DNA of 64,000 nucleotides from Ferruginibacter paludis (GCF_030409685.1 NZ_JAUFQJ010000008.1:480190-544189), one strand, 5' to 3'. Shown: positions 35,060 through 44,300, counted from the stretch's first letter. Made by a program: numbers and translations. Notes: generated by a model not told the origin, from the letters alone.

Positions 35060-35980
35060 ATGGTCAAATCTGTCTATAAACCCGGACAACTCTTTGCAAT
35101 TCTTTTTATGATAGTCATTTTTGGACTGATGATTTTTGCGTTATCCAACAGCAACAATGATAAAGCGCCGGCACCGAAAGTAATTGCTCCCTATCTGCTT
35201 GCCTTGTTTTGTTTGTATTTTATTTACACCTTCTTTCAAAGAGCTCCACGGATTAGTATGGATGACAATACCATTGCAGTAAAGTACTTTTTCAAACTTA
35301 AACTATATCACTGGACAGAGGTGAACGCTGTGGCAATGAGTTCAAAACAAAACTACTCGGTTTTATTGCTGTTTGGACAGTCGTTGGAAGCTACCTGTGT
35401 TAGTTTCAATAATGGAGAAAAGCTGTTTATATGGGACGACATGTATAGCAATACAGCAAGTATGCGGCAGTTGATTGCAAATAACACAAAAGATAAAATA
35501 ACAGACCCTGCACCACATATCAACACAAAATTAATTTTTGCTGATAAAAAAACATACGCCGGAAATCCCTGGATTACTTTCAATTCAATTATCATCATTG
35601 CTATGGCAGTATGTTTTACAATCATGTTCCTCAATCATCCAATACATCCTGAAATGGCTTGGTTTCCGGTTGGCTGTGTTTTACTTTTTGGTTTGGCGCT
35701 GGGAACCCAAATGAATTATTTTGTGTTGGATGGCACCAGCTTACATGTAAAAAATCATTATTTTTTTTGGAAGAACAAAGTTTTTGATCTTACCGATATT
35801 AATGAATTTGCCATTGAAACGCCCCATAAAAGATCTACTTCATTAAGAGTCATCACCAAAGACTTTCAATCAAAACTCTTTGGCGCCGGCAGCCTTAGGG
35901 AAAAGAACTGGCGGCAATTAAGAGATGATATTACTGCAATAGGAATTCCTGTTAGAGCCGATACTTATATAGGCAGGTGA
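35060..35980 (+). CDS. Membrane protein with two PH-like domains
   Basis: The start chosen is ATG 35060, giving 306 residues beginning MVKSVYKPGQLFAILF; the frame extends to a TTG at 34982 but that stretch is not membrane-like. The protein is an internal duplication: two helices then a PH-like domain, twice. Helices lie at ~11-30, ~42-60, ~172-190 and ~200-220; the PH-like parts are ~63-145 (RISMDDNTIAVKYFFKLKLY) and ~222-300 (YFVLDGTSLHVKNHYFFWKN). Function is unknown. It is divergent from the single-domain homolog at 34423, suggesting local duplication and fusion. Confidence 0.75.
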   Translation: MVKSVYKPGQLFAILFMIVIFGLMIFALSNSNNDKAPAPKVIAPYLLALFCLYFIYTFFQRAPRISMDDNTIAVKYFFKLKLYHWTEVNAVAMSSKQNYSVLLLFGQSLEATCVSFNNGEKLFIWDDMYSNTASMRQLIANNTKDKITDPAPHINTKLIFADKKTYAGNPWITFNSIIIIAMAVCFTIMFLNHPIHPEMAWFPVGCVLLFGLALGTQMNYFVLDGTSLHVKNHYFFWKNKVFDLTDINEFAIETPHKRSTSLRVITKDFQSKLFGAGSLREKNWRQLRDDITAIGIPVRADTYIGR

Positions 35981-36119
35981 AACAACTCACCTCGGCGGCT
36001 ACACCAATATGGTTCTCGTCCTAGTACACTGTAGCAAACTGAATACTATGGCTGGAACACCCAAACCCCGCCATCAATACCTGCAATGATTTATCTTTAA
36101 AAAAAATTTCATTGCAGGT

Positions 36120-37256
36120 ATGCGTAAAAAAATATTCTTTATCCTTTTATTGTGTGCTCCCTGCCTGCTGCAGGCGCAGGAACGTAAACGGGCACGTGAC
36201 TATGGTATCCAAATTGGTGTGATGAAAACCGGCAGGCTTAACAGCATTACGGATGTAGCCGGTGTAAAAGTTGGCCAAACTACCTTGATAAAAGGCGACA
36301 GCATTCGTACCGGCGTTACTGCCATTGTGCCGCATGACGGAAACATCTTTCAGCAAAAAGTACCTGCCGCAATCTATGTGGGCAATGGCTTTGGCAAACT
36401 GGCGGGCAGCACACAAGTAAATGAACTGGGCAACCTTGAGACACCCATTGTGCTGACTAATACACTGAACGTGCCTGTGGCCATGGATGCATTGATTGGA
36501 TACACGCTTAATCAACCTGGCAATGAAAAAGTAGCATCAGTGAATGCGGTGGTGGGTGAAACGAATGACGGCTATTTAAACGATATCCGCGGCAGGCATG
36601 TTACCAAAGAAGACGTGTTGGCTGCGCTGCAAAACGCCGGCACCAATAGGGTACAGGAAGGTGCAGTGGGTGCAGGAACCGGAACGGTTTGCTTTGGTTT
36701 TAAAGGTGGTATCGGCACTTCCTCCAGAAAATTGCCGGCAAGCCTTGGAGGTTATACGGTAGGCGTTTTGGTACAAACCAACTTCGGTGGTGTGCTGCAG
36801 GTTGCAGGTACGCCCGTAGGTGAAGAGCTGGGACAATTTGATTTCAGCGATAAGCTGCTGAATAATGTAGATGGGTCGTGCATGATCATTGTTGCGACGG
36901 ATGCGCCACTGGATAACCGCAACCTGATGCGCCTCGCCAAACGTGCTATGCTGGGGCTTGGCAAAACCGGCGGCATTACCTCCAACGGCAGTGGTGATTA
37001 TGTAATTGCTTTTTCAACTGCCCTTGAAGTGCGTGTGCCTTATACAACCAATAACGCAGTAATCAATACGCCGCTGTTGCAAAACGACGGCACCTCTCCC
37101 CTGTTTATGGCTGTAATTGAAGCTACCGAAGAGGCGATTATTAATTCGCTGTTTACCGCCACCACCATGGTGGGTAAAAACAGCAATAAGATAGAGGCGT
37201 TGCCGCTGGATAAAGTAATTCCCATTTTAAAAAAATACAACCGGATAAAAAAATGA
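36120..37256 (+). CDS. P1-family peptidase (DmpA/BapA-like aminopeptidase), exported
   Basis: A protein of 378 residues with a signal peptide (IFFILLLCAPCLLQAQ). The family is clear from RARDYGIQIGVMKTGRLNSI, then TDVAGVKVGQ, and from KGGIGTSSRKLP, VGVLVQTNFGG and NNVDGSCMIIVATDAPL. Peptidases of this family activate by self-cleavage before a Ser; here the site is Gly252-Ser253 in VDGSCM, close to Ser250 of DmpA. It releases N-terminal amino acids, including D- or beta-residues in some members, and acts in the periplasm. It overlaps the aminotransferase gene by 4 bp (ATGA), so they are co-translated. Confidence 0.93.
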   Translation: MRKKIFFILLLCAPCLLQAQERKRARDYGIQIGVMKTGRLNSITDVAGVKVGQTTLIKGDSIRTGVTAIVPHDGNIFQQKVPAAIYVGNGFGKLAGSTQVNELGNLETPIVLTNTLNVPVAMDALIGYTLNQPGNEKVASVNAVVGETNDGYLNDIRGRHVTKEDVLAALQNAGTNRVQEGAVGAGTGTVCFGFKGGIGTSSRKLPASLGGYTVGVLVQTNFGGVLQVAGTPVGEELGQFDFSDKLLNNVDGSCMIIVATDAPLDNRNLMRLAKRAMLGLGKTGGITSNGSGDYVIAFSTALEVRVPYTTNNAVINTPLLQNDGTSPLFMAVIEATEEAIINSLFTATTMVGKNSNKIEALPLDKVIPILKKYNRIKK

Positions 37257-38074
37257 GTGTAAACTATGTATTGATCAATGACGACTTTGTGTTGAAACAG
37301 GATGCCAGCATTTTAATCAGCGATTTATCGGTGCAACGCGGTTACGGTGTCTTTGATTTTTTCAAAACCGTCCGGGGAGAACCTGTCTTTTTGGATGATC
37401 ACCTCGACCGGTTGTATGCTTCTGCAGCTGACATGTTTTTGCAGGTTACTCTTGATCGCAAGGCACTAGAGAAAGTGATCAGGCAATTAATGAAAAAAAA
37501 TAACCTCCCGGATTCCGGTATCCGTATTACGCTTACCGGTGGCTATTCCGAAGATGGTTATACTATTGCAAAACCCAACCTGCTGATGACACAATCGGCC
37601 TTAACGTTTGATAAAGCAGGTTTTGAAAAAGGTATCCGGCTGGTAACGTTTGAACACCAGCGGCAACTACCACATGTTAAAACCATCGATTACCTGCAAG
37701 CCATCCGCCTGCAGCATTTCATCAAGCAAAACAATGCAGATGATGTATTGTACCACAGTGCTTCCGGCATGGGCGAATGCCCGAGATCGAATTTTTTTGT
37801 TGTAACAAACAATGATGAAATCATCACGTCGGATAAAAACATCCTCCATGGCATCACCCGAAAAAAAATATTGCAACTAACCGGATTCAACACAGCAGCA
37901 GACGCTATACATCCTGAACAGATCACTTCCGTTAAAGAAGCATTCATCACCAGCACCACCAAAATTGTCTTACCTGTTTTAAGCATCAATGGCAATACCA
38001 TTGGTGATGGAAAACCCGGTACAGTTACAAGAGCAATATTTAACCGGCTGCTCAGCTTGCAGGGAATTAAGTGA
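37253..38074 (+). CDS. Class IV (PLP) aminotransferase
   Basis: A protein of 273 residues, the usual length for D-amino-acid / branched-chain / aminodeoxychorismate lyase relatives. The PLP-binding Lys is K143 in LPHVKTIDYL and the partner Glu is E175 in GECPRSNFFVV; the N-terminal SVQRGYGVFDFFKTV contains the usual substrate-pocket pattern. There is no signal peptide, so it is cytosolic. It overlaps the peptidase stop by 4 bp, and an asparaginase-like gene follows 63 bp later. Transamination of amino acids released by the peptidase is a reasonable inference; L versus D specificity cannot be read. Confidence 0.92.
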   Translation: MSVNYVLINDDFVLKQDASILISDLSVQRGYGVFDFFKTVRGEPVFLDDHLDRLYASAADMFLQVTLDRKALEKVIRQLMKKNNLPDSGIRITLTGGYSEDGYTIAKPNLLMTQSALTFDKAGFEKGIRLVTFEHQRQLPHVKTIDYLQAIRLQHFIKQNNADDVLYHSASGMGECPRSNFFVVTNNDEIITSDKNILHGITRKKILQLTGFNTAADAIHPEQITSVKEAFITSTTKIVLPVLSINGNTIGDGKPGTVTRAIFNRLLSLQGIK

Positions 38075-38137
38075 TACAGTGCTTCCATTAAACAAGCCCA
38101 AAAATTTCTTTTACCTTCATCATCTAAACTGATTAAT

Positions 38138-38626
38138 ATGGCTATCCGCATATTTATTACCGGCGGCACTTTTGACAAAGAGTACAACGAGCTGAACGGA
38201 CAACTGTATTTTAAAGATACGCACCTGAGCGACCTGCTGGAAATGGGACGCAATAAAGTACCCGTTGAAATAAGAACACTGATGATGATCGACAGCCTCG
38301 AAATGACGGCCGAAGACAGGGAGCTGATTGTACACCAGTGCAACCAATGTGATGAAACTAAAATTGTAATTACGCACGGCACAGATACCATGGCAGAGAC
38401 GGCCAAAATAATTGCACAGAAAAAAATTAATAAAACCATCATCCTAACCGGTGCCATGATTCCGATTAAATTTGGCAGTTCAGATGGATTGTTTAACCTC
38501 GGCAGTGCCCTGGCTTTTGCGCAAAGCCTGCCCGTTGGTGTTTACGTTGCCATGAATGGCCGCTACTTTAACTGGGATAATGTACGGAAGAACCGGCAGA
38601 CGGGCGTTTTTGAAGAAATAAAATGA
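38138..38626 (+). CDS. Short asparaginase-domain protein
   Basis: A protein of 162 residues corresponding only to the N-terminal catalytic half of type I/II L-asparaginases (which are ~330). It keeps the catalytic Thr in ITGGTFDK (T11) and the second triad motif THGTDTMAETA (T82, D83), and ends after NGRYFNWDNVRKN. Stand-alone short forms are common in Bacteroidota and Proteobacteria; whether they hydrolyse asparagine is not settled, since the C-terminal half normally completes the active site of a neighbouring subunit. It is cytosolic and last in the peptidase-aminotransferase cluster. Confidence 0.88.
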   Translation: MAIRIFITGGTFDKEYNELNGQLYFKDTHLSDLLEMGRNKVPVEIRTLMMIDSLEMTAEDRELIVHQCNQCDETKIVITHGTDTMAETAKIIAQKKINKTIILTGAMIPIKFGSSDGLFNLGSALAFAQSLPVGVYVAMNGRYFNWDNVRKNRQTGVFEEIK

Positions 38627-39107
38627 GTTAACTACACAGGAGGCTGTATAAATCTAATTGTGTGAACAATAGGATTAAACGTTCATTGAGCAGGCCAGTG
38701 TTGAGTGGAGCGTAGGGAAACAATAGACCAGGCTGGCAGACCCCGGAAAGCTTTTCTTCTCTTTTGTTCCGAAACAGGAAAAATAAACCAGCCTCTTCCG
38801 AAAGTTGTGGTTGTGTATTTTTCACCAACTACCATTGCATTGTCCATTTTAGTCGTTGAGATTTTGACTAAACTATTAAAGTTTGCAGTAGTTATTTCCT
38901 GATACCATTATTTTATGAGACTTCGGCCAAGAGTAAAAAACATTAAACTGCAGCTCCCCGACAGGCAATAGTTTTGTATTCGAAGACGGTACACCGACAC
39001 TGCCTGTGGTTTGATAAATATAGCTTCAATTTAAATAGTCCTGCTAAACCCTGAACTGTGAATTTGTCCCGTGTTATTTAAATTACAAACCGTAATTTGT
39101 AATCAAT
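38627..39107. other. Non-coding gap upstream of esterase gene
   Basis: No convincing gene; a 65-codon plus-strand frame at 38705 shows no family. The only clear signal is the inverted repeat next to the esterase start (39082-39103). Confidence 0.5.
39082..39103. promoter_or_regulatory. Palindrome directly in front of the esterase start codon
   Basis: ATTACAAA (39082-39089), 6-nt spacer, TTTGTAAT (39096-39103) is a perfect inverted repeat ending 4 bp before ATG 39108. It may be an operator or an RNA hairpin over the ribosome-binding site. Confidence 0.45.
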
Positions 39108-40142
39108 ATGAAAAAGATACTTGCCATTTTATTATCCTTTGCCTTCATGGGCGTTGCTGCCGCCCAACGTATTTCAGGCACTATTGTTACAAGCGTTATA
39201 CATTCTACCTACCTGCAAAACACAGGTGGCGAAAATATTGACAGACGAATATCTGTTTACCTTCCTCCCGGCTATGCGCAGGCAAAACAACATTATCCTG
39301 TTATTTATTATCTGCATGGCTTTTTAGGCACAGACAGTATAACGCCCAACATGAAAAACATACTTGACATGGGCATTGCAAAAAACAAAATCCGTCCTTT
39401 CATACTTGTTATTGCTGATCACTTTACTTTATACTCAGGCAGTTTTTACAGCAACTCTGCACTTACCGGAAACTGGAGCGACTTTGAAGCAAAGGAACTG
39501 GTTTCCTACATGGACAAGAATTTTAAAACCATTGCCAATAGAAATGCACGTGGCATTGGCGGACATTCAATGGGTGGTTATGGTGCTTTAAAAATTGCCA
39601 TGTTATATCCTGATGTGTTTGGCAGTGTATATGCATTGAGTCCGGGCTTGCTTGCATTTGTAAAAGAGTTTGGGCCCAACAGCGATTCATATAAACAACT
39701 GGCTGCCATTAAAACAAAAGATGAACTGGATAAAACTTATTATCCCAAAGTAATTGCTGCCTGTGCAAGGGCATGGTCTCCGAATGCAAACAAGCCGCCA
39801 TTCTATATCGATCTGCCGTTTAATTATGTGGGTGACAGCCTTGTGGTAGATAGCATAGTGTATCAAAAATGGAGGAGCAATATGCCCTTGTACATGATCG
39901 ATTCCTATTCGTCCAATCTTAAAAAATTAAAAGCCATCCAGCTGGATTGGGGACGTAATGATGCAAGCCGTTTTCCGGTACAATGTGGTATGTTTAGCCA
40001 GGAATTGGAGAATCATGGAATAGAACACTATGCCGAGGAATATATCGGCACACATACAAATAAGATATGGACAACAGATGGCAGGGTGCTGAATGACCTG
40101 CTTCCTTTCTTTAACGATTACCTGCAGTTTGAAGAACATTGA
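39108..40142 (+). CDS. Exported esterase of the esterase-D/feruloyl-esterase-like family
   Basis: A protein of 344 residues with a signal peptide (ILAILLSFAFMGVAAAQ). The fold of the putative_esterase family is seen from VYLPPGYAQ, PVIYYLHGFLG (~64-74) and the nucleophile elbow GIGGHSMGGYGALK with Ser154. A late acidic residue (DWGRND) and His (ENHGIEHY) complete the likely triad. Relatives include tributyrin esterases, S-formylglutathione hydrolase and feruloyl or acetyl-xylan esterases; periplasmic ester hydrolysis on plant material or lipids is plausible. The gene is preceded by a palindrome over its ribosome-binding region. Confidence 0.9.
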   Translation: MKKILAILLSFAFMGVAAAQRISGTIVTSVIHSTYLQNTGGENIDRRISVYLPPGYAQAKQHYPVIYYLHGFLGTDSITPNMKNILDMGIAKNKIRPFILVIADHFTLYSGSFYSNSALTGNWSDFEAKELVSYMDKNFKTIANRNARGIGGHSMGGYGALKIAMLYPDVFGSVYALSPGLLAFVKEFGPNSDSYKQLAAIKTKDELDKTYYPKVIAACARAWSPNANKPPFYIDLPFNYVGDSLVVDSIVYQKWRSNMPLYMIDSYSSNLKKLKAIQLDWGRNDASRFPVQCGMFSQELENHGIEHYAEEYIGTHTNKIWTTDGRVLNDLLPFFNDYLQFEEH

Positions 40143-40277
40143 CGGACTGATTTGTTGCGGTGTAATGAATACCCAACATATTCTGCCACGCAACTGTTGA
40201 TGCTAAAAACAATAAAGCCTTGAGCAAAATATTTTTAGATAGTAAGGCTTACCCATAAACCAAAAGCGATTATTTCT

Positions 40278-41573
40278 ATGCTTGCATTAATTGGCTTCTC
40301 TACCATTGTGGTATTTCTGCTGCTCATTATCACCAAACGTTTGTCTGTAATAACAGCATTGGTCGCGGTTCCCATTGTATTTGCTTTCATTGCCGGTTTT
40401 AATTATACCGAAATCGGCACCATGGCCCTGGCAGGCATTAAGCAGGTAGCGCCTACCGGTATCCTGTTAATGTTTGCGGTGTTATATTTTTCTGTAATGC
40501 TGGATGCCGGTTTGTTTGATCCCGTAATTGCATTCATTGTGCGGTCGGTAAAAGGTGATCCGCTAAAAGTAATTGTCGGCACAGCCTTGCTCACTATGAT
40601 CGTTCACCTGGATGGTGATGGCACTGCAACTTTTATGATTGTGCTGTCTGCTTTTCTTCCCATTTATAAAAGGCTTGGCATAAGCAGGCAGATACTTGCG
40701 GGCATTGTGGCGTTGAGTGTAGGGCCCATGCATTTGGTGCCATGGTCAGGCACATCGGTAAGGGGTATGTCAACATTGAATACAGATGCCGTACACCTGT
40801 TCAACCCAAATATACCTGCGATGATTGGTGGCGTATGCTGGGTGCTTTTTGTTGCTTATATTTTTGGTAAAAGAGAAAGAAAGCGGTTGGGCATTATTTC
40901 GTTTACTTATCACCACAAAGAAAATTTTACGGATGATCAGCATGCTTTAAGAAGGCCGAAACTAGTGATCGTAAATGCGGTACTGACTGTTTCACTCATC
41001 GTCATTTTGCTGAAGGGCGTAGTGCCTGCACCGGTTTTATTTGTGGTAGCAAGCATCATTGCATTGATGATCAACTACAGCAAACTGCCTGATCAGCAAA
41101 AAGTAATGAAAGCGCATGGCAGTAATATTTTTATGGTATCAGGAATGATATTCGCCGCAGGTGTGTATTCGGGCATTCTTACAGAATCTAAAATGATTGC
41201 ATCTATGGCAACCTGGCTGGTAAATCTTATTCCGCAGCAACATGCATCGTTCATTCCTGCTATCACTGCAGTGTTTAGTATGCCGGCAAGTATACTGTTT
41301 ACACCCGATGCTTATTACTATGGTGTTGTTCCGGTGCTTAGTCATACCTGCACACAATTAGGAGTTGATCCGCTTGAAATAGGCAGGGCTTCTTTATTAG
41401 GACAAATGACGGTGGGATTTCCTTTAAGTCCGCTTACAGCGTCTACTTTTTTATTAATAGGTCTTGCAGAAGTGGAACTGGGAGAACACCAGCGATTTAT
41501 TTTTAAATGGGCATGGGGAACAACCATTGTGATGACCATCATTGCATTATTAACAGGCTCAATACACATATGA
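40278..41573 (+). CDS. CitMHS-family carboxylate transporter
   Basis: A protein of 431 residues with about twelve hydrophobic segments. The CitMHS signature is seen in MIVHLDGDGTATFMIVLSAF (~111-130), GPMHLVPWSGTS and the C-terminal LLGQMTVGFPLSPLTASTF. The family moves citrate, usually as a metal complex, in symport with protons. The stop overlaps the start of an AtuA-like gene by 4 bp (ATGA), so transporter and AtuA-like protein are translationally coupled. The substrate is then probably a carboxylate handled by that enzyme; this is inference. Confidence 0.92.
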   Translation: MLALIGFSTIVVFLLLIITKRLSVITALVAVPIVFAFIAGFNYTEIGTMALAGIKQVAPTGILLMFAVLYFSVMLDAGLFDPVIAFIVRSVKGDPLKVIVGTALLTMIVHLDGDGTATFMIVLSAFLPIYKRLGISRQILAGIVALSVGPMHLVPWSGTSVRGMSTLNTDAVHLFNPNIPAMIGGVCWVLFVAYIFGKRERKRLGIISFTYHHKENFTDDQHALRRPKLVIVNAVLTVSLIVILLKGVVPAPVLFVVASIIALMINYSKLPDQQKVMKAHGSNIFMVSGMIFAAGVYSGILTESKMIASMATWLVNLIPQQHASFIPAITAVFSMPASILFTPDAYYYGVVPVLSHTCTQLGVDPLEIGRASLLGQMTVGFPLSPLTASTFLLIGLAEVELGEHQRFIFKWAWGTTIVMTIIALLTGSIHI

Positions 41574-42898
41574 AACAAAAAATAAGAATTGGTTGTGGTG
41601 CAGGTTTTTCGGGCGACAGGATTGAACCCGCAGTGGTACTTGCTGAGCAAGGGAAACTCGATTACCTGGTATTGGAATGTCTTGCAGAACGCACAATTGG
41701 CCTGGCCCAAAAAAGAAAGATGCTGGATGCTACCAAAGGCTATGATCCTTTGCTGGAGAAAAGAATAACAACCTTATTGCCGCATCTTGTAAAAAATAAC
41801 ACAAGGCTCATTACCAACATGGGTGCAGCCAATCCCATTGAAGCTGCAAAAAAAATAATAGCAATTGCCACATTGCAAAATGTACAAATAAAAGTAGCCG
41901 CAATCACGGGAGATGATGTGCTGTCTTTTATTGAAGCAAATAAATCTTCCATCACCGATCTTGAAAATAATAAACCGCTTAGTGAATATAATATCATCTC
42001 TGCCAATGCCTACCTGGGTGCAGCACCTATTGTGGATGCACTGGCTGCAGGCGCACAAATAATTATTACGGGCAGGGTTGCAGATCCCTCCCTGTTTCTT
42101 GCACCCTTGATACATGAATTTGGATGGGCAACGGACGATTACAACCTGATGGGCAAAGGCACTGTAACAGGGCATTTACTGGAATGTGCCGGGCAGATAA
42201 CAGGAGGTTATTTTGCAGATGGTGTAAAAAAAATAGTTGACAACCTGGATAAGCTTGGTCACCCGTTTGCAGATGTGTTTGCAGATGGTACTGCTGTAGT
42301 TGGTAAGGTGGAAGGTACGGGTGGTGTGATAAACCTGCAGACTGCAAAAGAACAATTGCTGTATGAAGTGATGAACCCTTACGAATATATTACGCCGGAT
42401 GTAATTGCTGATTTTACTACCGTGTACCTTGAAGAAATTGGTAAAGACATGGTGCAAGTTTCAGGCGGCAGTGGTGCTGCAAAACCTGCCGGCTACAAAG
42501 CAAGTATTGGTTACAAAGCTTTTTACCTGGGCGAAGGAGAAATTTCTTATGCTGGTGCAGCTGCGTATGAAAGAGCGCAGCTGGCTGCCGCAATTATTGA
42601 AAAAAGATTAAAGCCTTTTTTCAGCGACATCCGGATAGATTTTATTGGCGTTCAATCAATGCACAAAACAACTTTCAGCAATACCAGCAAACCCTATGAA
42701 GTAAGATTGCGTGTAGCCGCAAAAGCCCAAACAGCAGAAGCTGCTGCATTGGTAGGTGGAGAAGTGGAAGCTCTGTACACCAATGGCCCTGCAGGTGGTG
42801 GTGGTGCAAGAAAATATGTGAATGAAGTGATTGGCATTGTATCAACATTGATCGATAGAAATCTCATTGTACCACAAGTAAAAATATTTGAATCATGA
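41570..42898 (+). CDS. AtuA-like (DUF1446) protein
   Basis: The start is ATG 41570, inside the transporter's last codons; the frame extends further upstream but those residues are overlap only. The protein has 442 residues and matches the AtuA/DUF1446 family: RIGCGAGFSGDRIEPAVVLA (~5-24), ITNMGAANPIEAA, IITGRVADPSLFLAPLIHEF and ECAGQITGGYFAD. AtuA is named from acyclic-terpene utilization in Pseudomonas, but most homologs are uncharacterised. The proteobacterial protein carries an extra C-terminal domain, which here is a separate gene starting in the last codon. It is cytosolic and part of the CitMHS operon. Confidence 0.9.
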   Translation: MKQKIRIGCGAGFSGDRIEPAVVLAEQGKLDYLVLECLAERTIGLAQKRKMLDATKGYDPLLEKRITTLLPHLVKNNTRLITNMGAANPIEAAKKIIAIATLQNVQIKVAAITGDDVLSFIEANKSSITDLENNKPLSEYNIISANAYLGAAPIVDALAAGAQIIITGRVADPSLFLAPLIHEFGWATDDYNLMGKGTVTGHLLECAGQITGGYFADGVKKIVDNLDKLGHPFADVFADGTAVVGKVEGTGGVINLQTAKEQLLYEVMNPYEYITPDVIADFTTVYLEEIGKDMVQVSGGSGAAKPAGYKASIGYKAFYLGEGEISYAGAAAYERAQLAAAIIEKRLKPFFSDIRIDFIGVQSMHKTTFSNTSKPYEVRLRVAAKAQTAEAAALVGGEVEALYTNGPAGGGGARKYVNEVIGIVSTLIDRNLIVPQVKIFES

Positions 42899-43209
42899 AA
42901 CTTTATGAAATAGCCCATAGCCGTGCCGGTGATAAAGGCAACACCTTAATGCTTTCGCTGATTCCTTACAACGAAGCCAATTATACAATCTTGCGCACAA
43001 CAGTAACTGCACAAAAAGTTAAAGATCACCTGAAAGAAATAGTGCAGGGAGAAGTCATACGTTACGAATTACCCAATATTTCTTCATTGCTTTTTGTTTG
43101 CTACAATACACTGTCAGGCGGTGTTACCACATCGTTGGCTTTGGATACGCATGGTAAATCGCTCAGCTATGCTTTGCTGGAAATGGAAATTGAGTTAATG
43201 GAATTATAA
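42895..43209 (+). CDS. Stand-alone AtuA C-terminal-like domain
   Basis: A protein of 104 residues beginning MKLYEIAHSRAGDKGNTLML, the start pattern of the C-terminal domain of longer AtuA-like proteins (IAxxRSGDKG). Its ATG overlaps the stop of the AtuA-like gene by 4 bp, so the two are made in step and presumably form a complex that replaces the fused form. No catalytic residues can be assigned beyond the conserved R-A-G-D-K-G loop. It is the last gene of the three-gene operon. Confidence 0.85.
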   Translation: MKLYEIAHSRAGDKGNTLMLSLIPYNEANYTILRTTVTAQKVKDHLKEIVQGEVIRYELPNISSLLFVCYNTLSGGVTTSLALDTHGKSLSYALLEMEIELMEL

Positions 43210-43435
43210 AAAATAGCAGGTGTTACATTCATTTCAGGCACCGATACAAAGACAACTCAGCCCTACAGGCCTGCTGATGAGGTAACCACATCCTTTACTA
43301 AGGATGAAATGGGTAAGATAGGTGGTGGTAATTTTTGCCGGGTGTGCGAAGCAGCCCCGGCGGGTCACCGGTGATTAAGACTGTTGACGTGGTTATACCA
43401 ATTACTTCCAGTGCAAACAGGGCACTGGCGTATTA

Positions 43436-43780
43436 TTAATTAAACCAAACCGCATATCCCTTCCTTCTTAAATCCAGTGCCAGTTTTTCTTCCATGATCA
43501 GCGCTTCCTGCCTGGTCATTGCTTTTAGATTGATATCGTCATACAGGCTTGGGCGTAAATAGGTTCCGTATTGCTGCACAATATTGGCAGACAGCTTGTG
43601 CCCTTTTTTATTTACATACCCGGTTTTGTGTTGCATGAATCTTTCCGCAGGCGTCTTGCTCGTCATGCCTACATACAGACACTGTAACACACCATTAAAC
43701 TGCGGATTGGCAGCCCGGAATTTTGCATTTTCCGTAAATACTTTTTTCGATAATTCAACAACGTACACCTGGTATCTCAT
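43436..43780 (-). CDS. GIY-YIG-like nuclease-fold protein
   Basis: A protein of 114 residues. The beginning YQVYVVELSKKV and the following CLYVGMTSKTPAERFMQH correspond to the two strands and the arginine helix of GIY-YIG domains (VYV ... YVG, then R). A late Glu in EALIMEEKLALDLRRKGY fits the metal-binding Glu position. Small stand-alone members of this type have unknown roles. The insertion between the two strands (TENAKFRAANPQFNG) is longer than usual. It is isolated and read toward the AtuA operon. Confidence 0.72.
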   Translation of the reverse strand: MRYQVYVVELSKKVFTENAKFRAANPQFNGVLQCLYVGMTSKTPAERFMQHKTGYVNKKGHKLSANIVQQYGTYLRPSLYDDINLKAMTRQEALIMEEKLALDLRRKGYAVWFN

Positions 43781-44300
43781 CTTTAAAAAAACGATTTTAA
43801 TTTAAGAGTTGCATGAGAGTTGCATGTAAACACTTGTATAATTTGGGCTGGTGCCCTGCTGTCGCCAAATAAAATCGCCGGCAAAAATTACCACTCCCTT
43901 ATCTTACCGATTTCATTTTCTGTAAAGCATTTTTTGAAAGTTACAACTTTTGGCTGGCAGGTCCTGACAGGAAATGCAACTGCAACAAATGAGGAGGAAC
44001 TGTTACCGAAAGGCAGTATGCCACGCTGCTGCCGCTGGTAAACGATGATAAGTACAATCAGGAACTGCTGGTCTGTTGTTGCCTGGTACAAAAATTCCCG
44101 GAAGTGCCCGGCTTTTAAGATGGAAGGGATTGGTTTAAAAGATTGCAGGATTTGGTTGTAGTATAAGTCCACCTTTCAGCGGTTTTCTTTACCACAGTTC
44201 ACCTGTTGCAAGGGTTAGGCTAGTATGCAGGCATGTACCTTAAGAAGAAAAAAACTGCAGCAATATCGAAAAACAATATTGATGCAGTCATAGTAATTGA
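43781..44300. other. Gap with possible decayed coding sequence
   Basis: No intact gene. A plus-strand piece around 44016-44120 reads QYATLLPLVNDDKYNQELLV, then CCCLVQKFPEVPGF before a stop, which looks protein-like but has no start or family I recognise. A short tandem repeat lies at 43806-43826. Confidence 0.4.
43806..43826. repeat. 10-bp tandem repeat upstream of GIY-YIG-like gene
   Basis: GAGTTGCATG occurs twice, separated by one base, 26 bp upstream of the minus-strand start at 43780. Possibly a regulator site; evidence is positional only. Confidence 0.4.

Noticed and set aside
38705..38902. 65-codon frame in the gap before the esterase gene
   Set aside because: Low-complexity hydrophobic end, no start signal, no family pattern.
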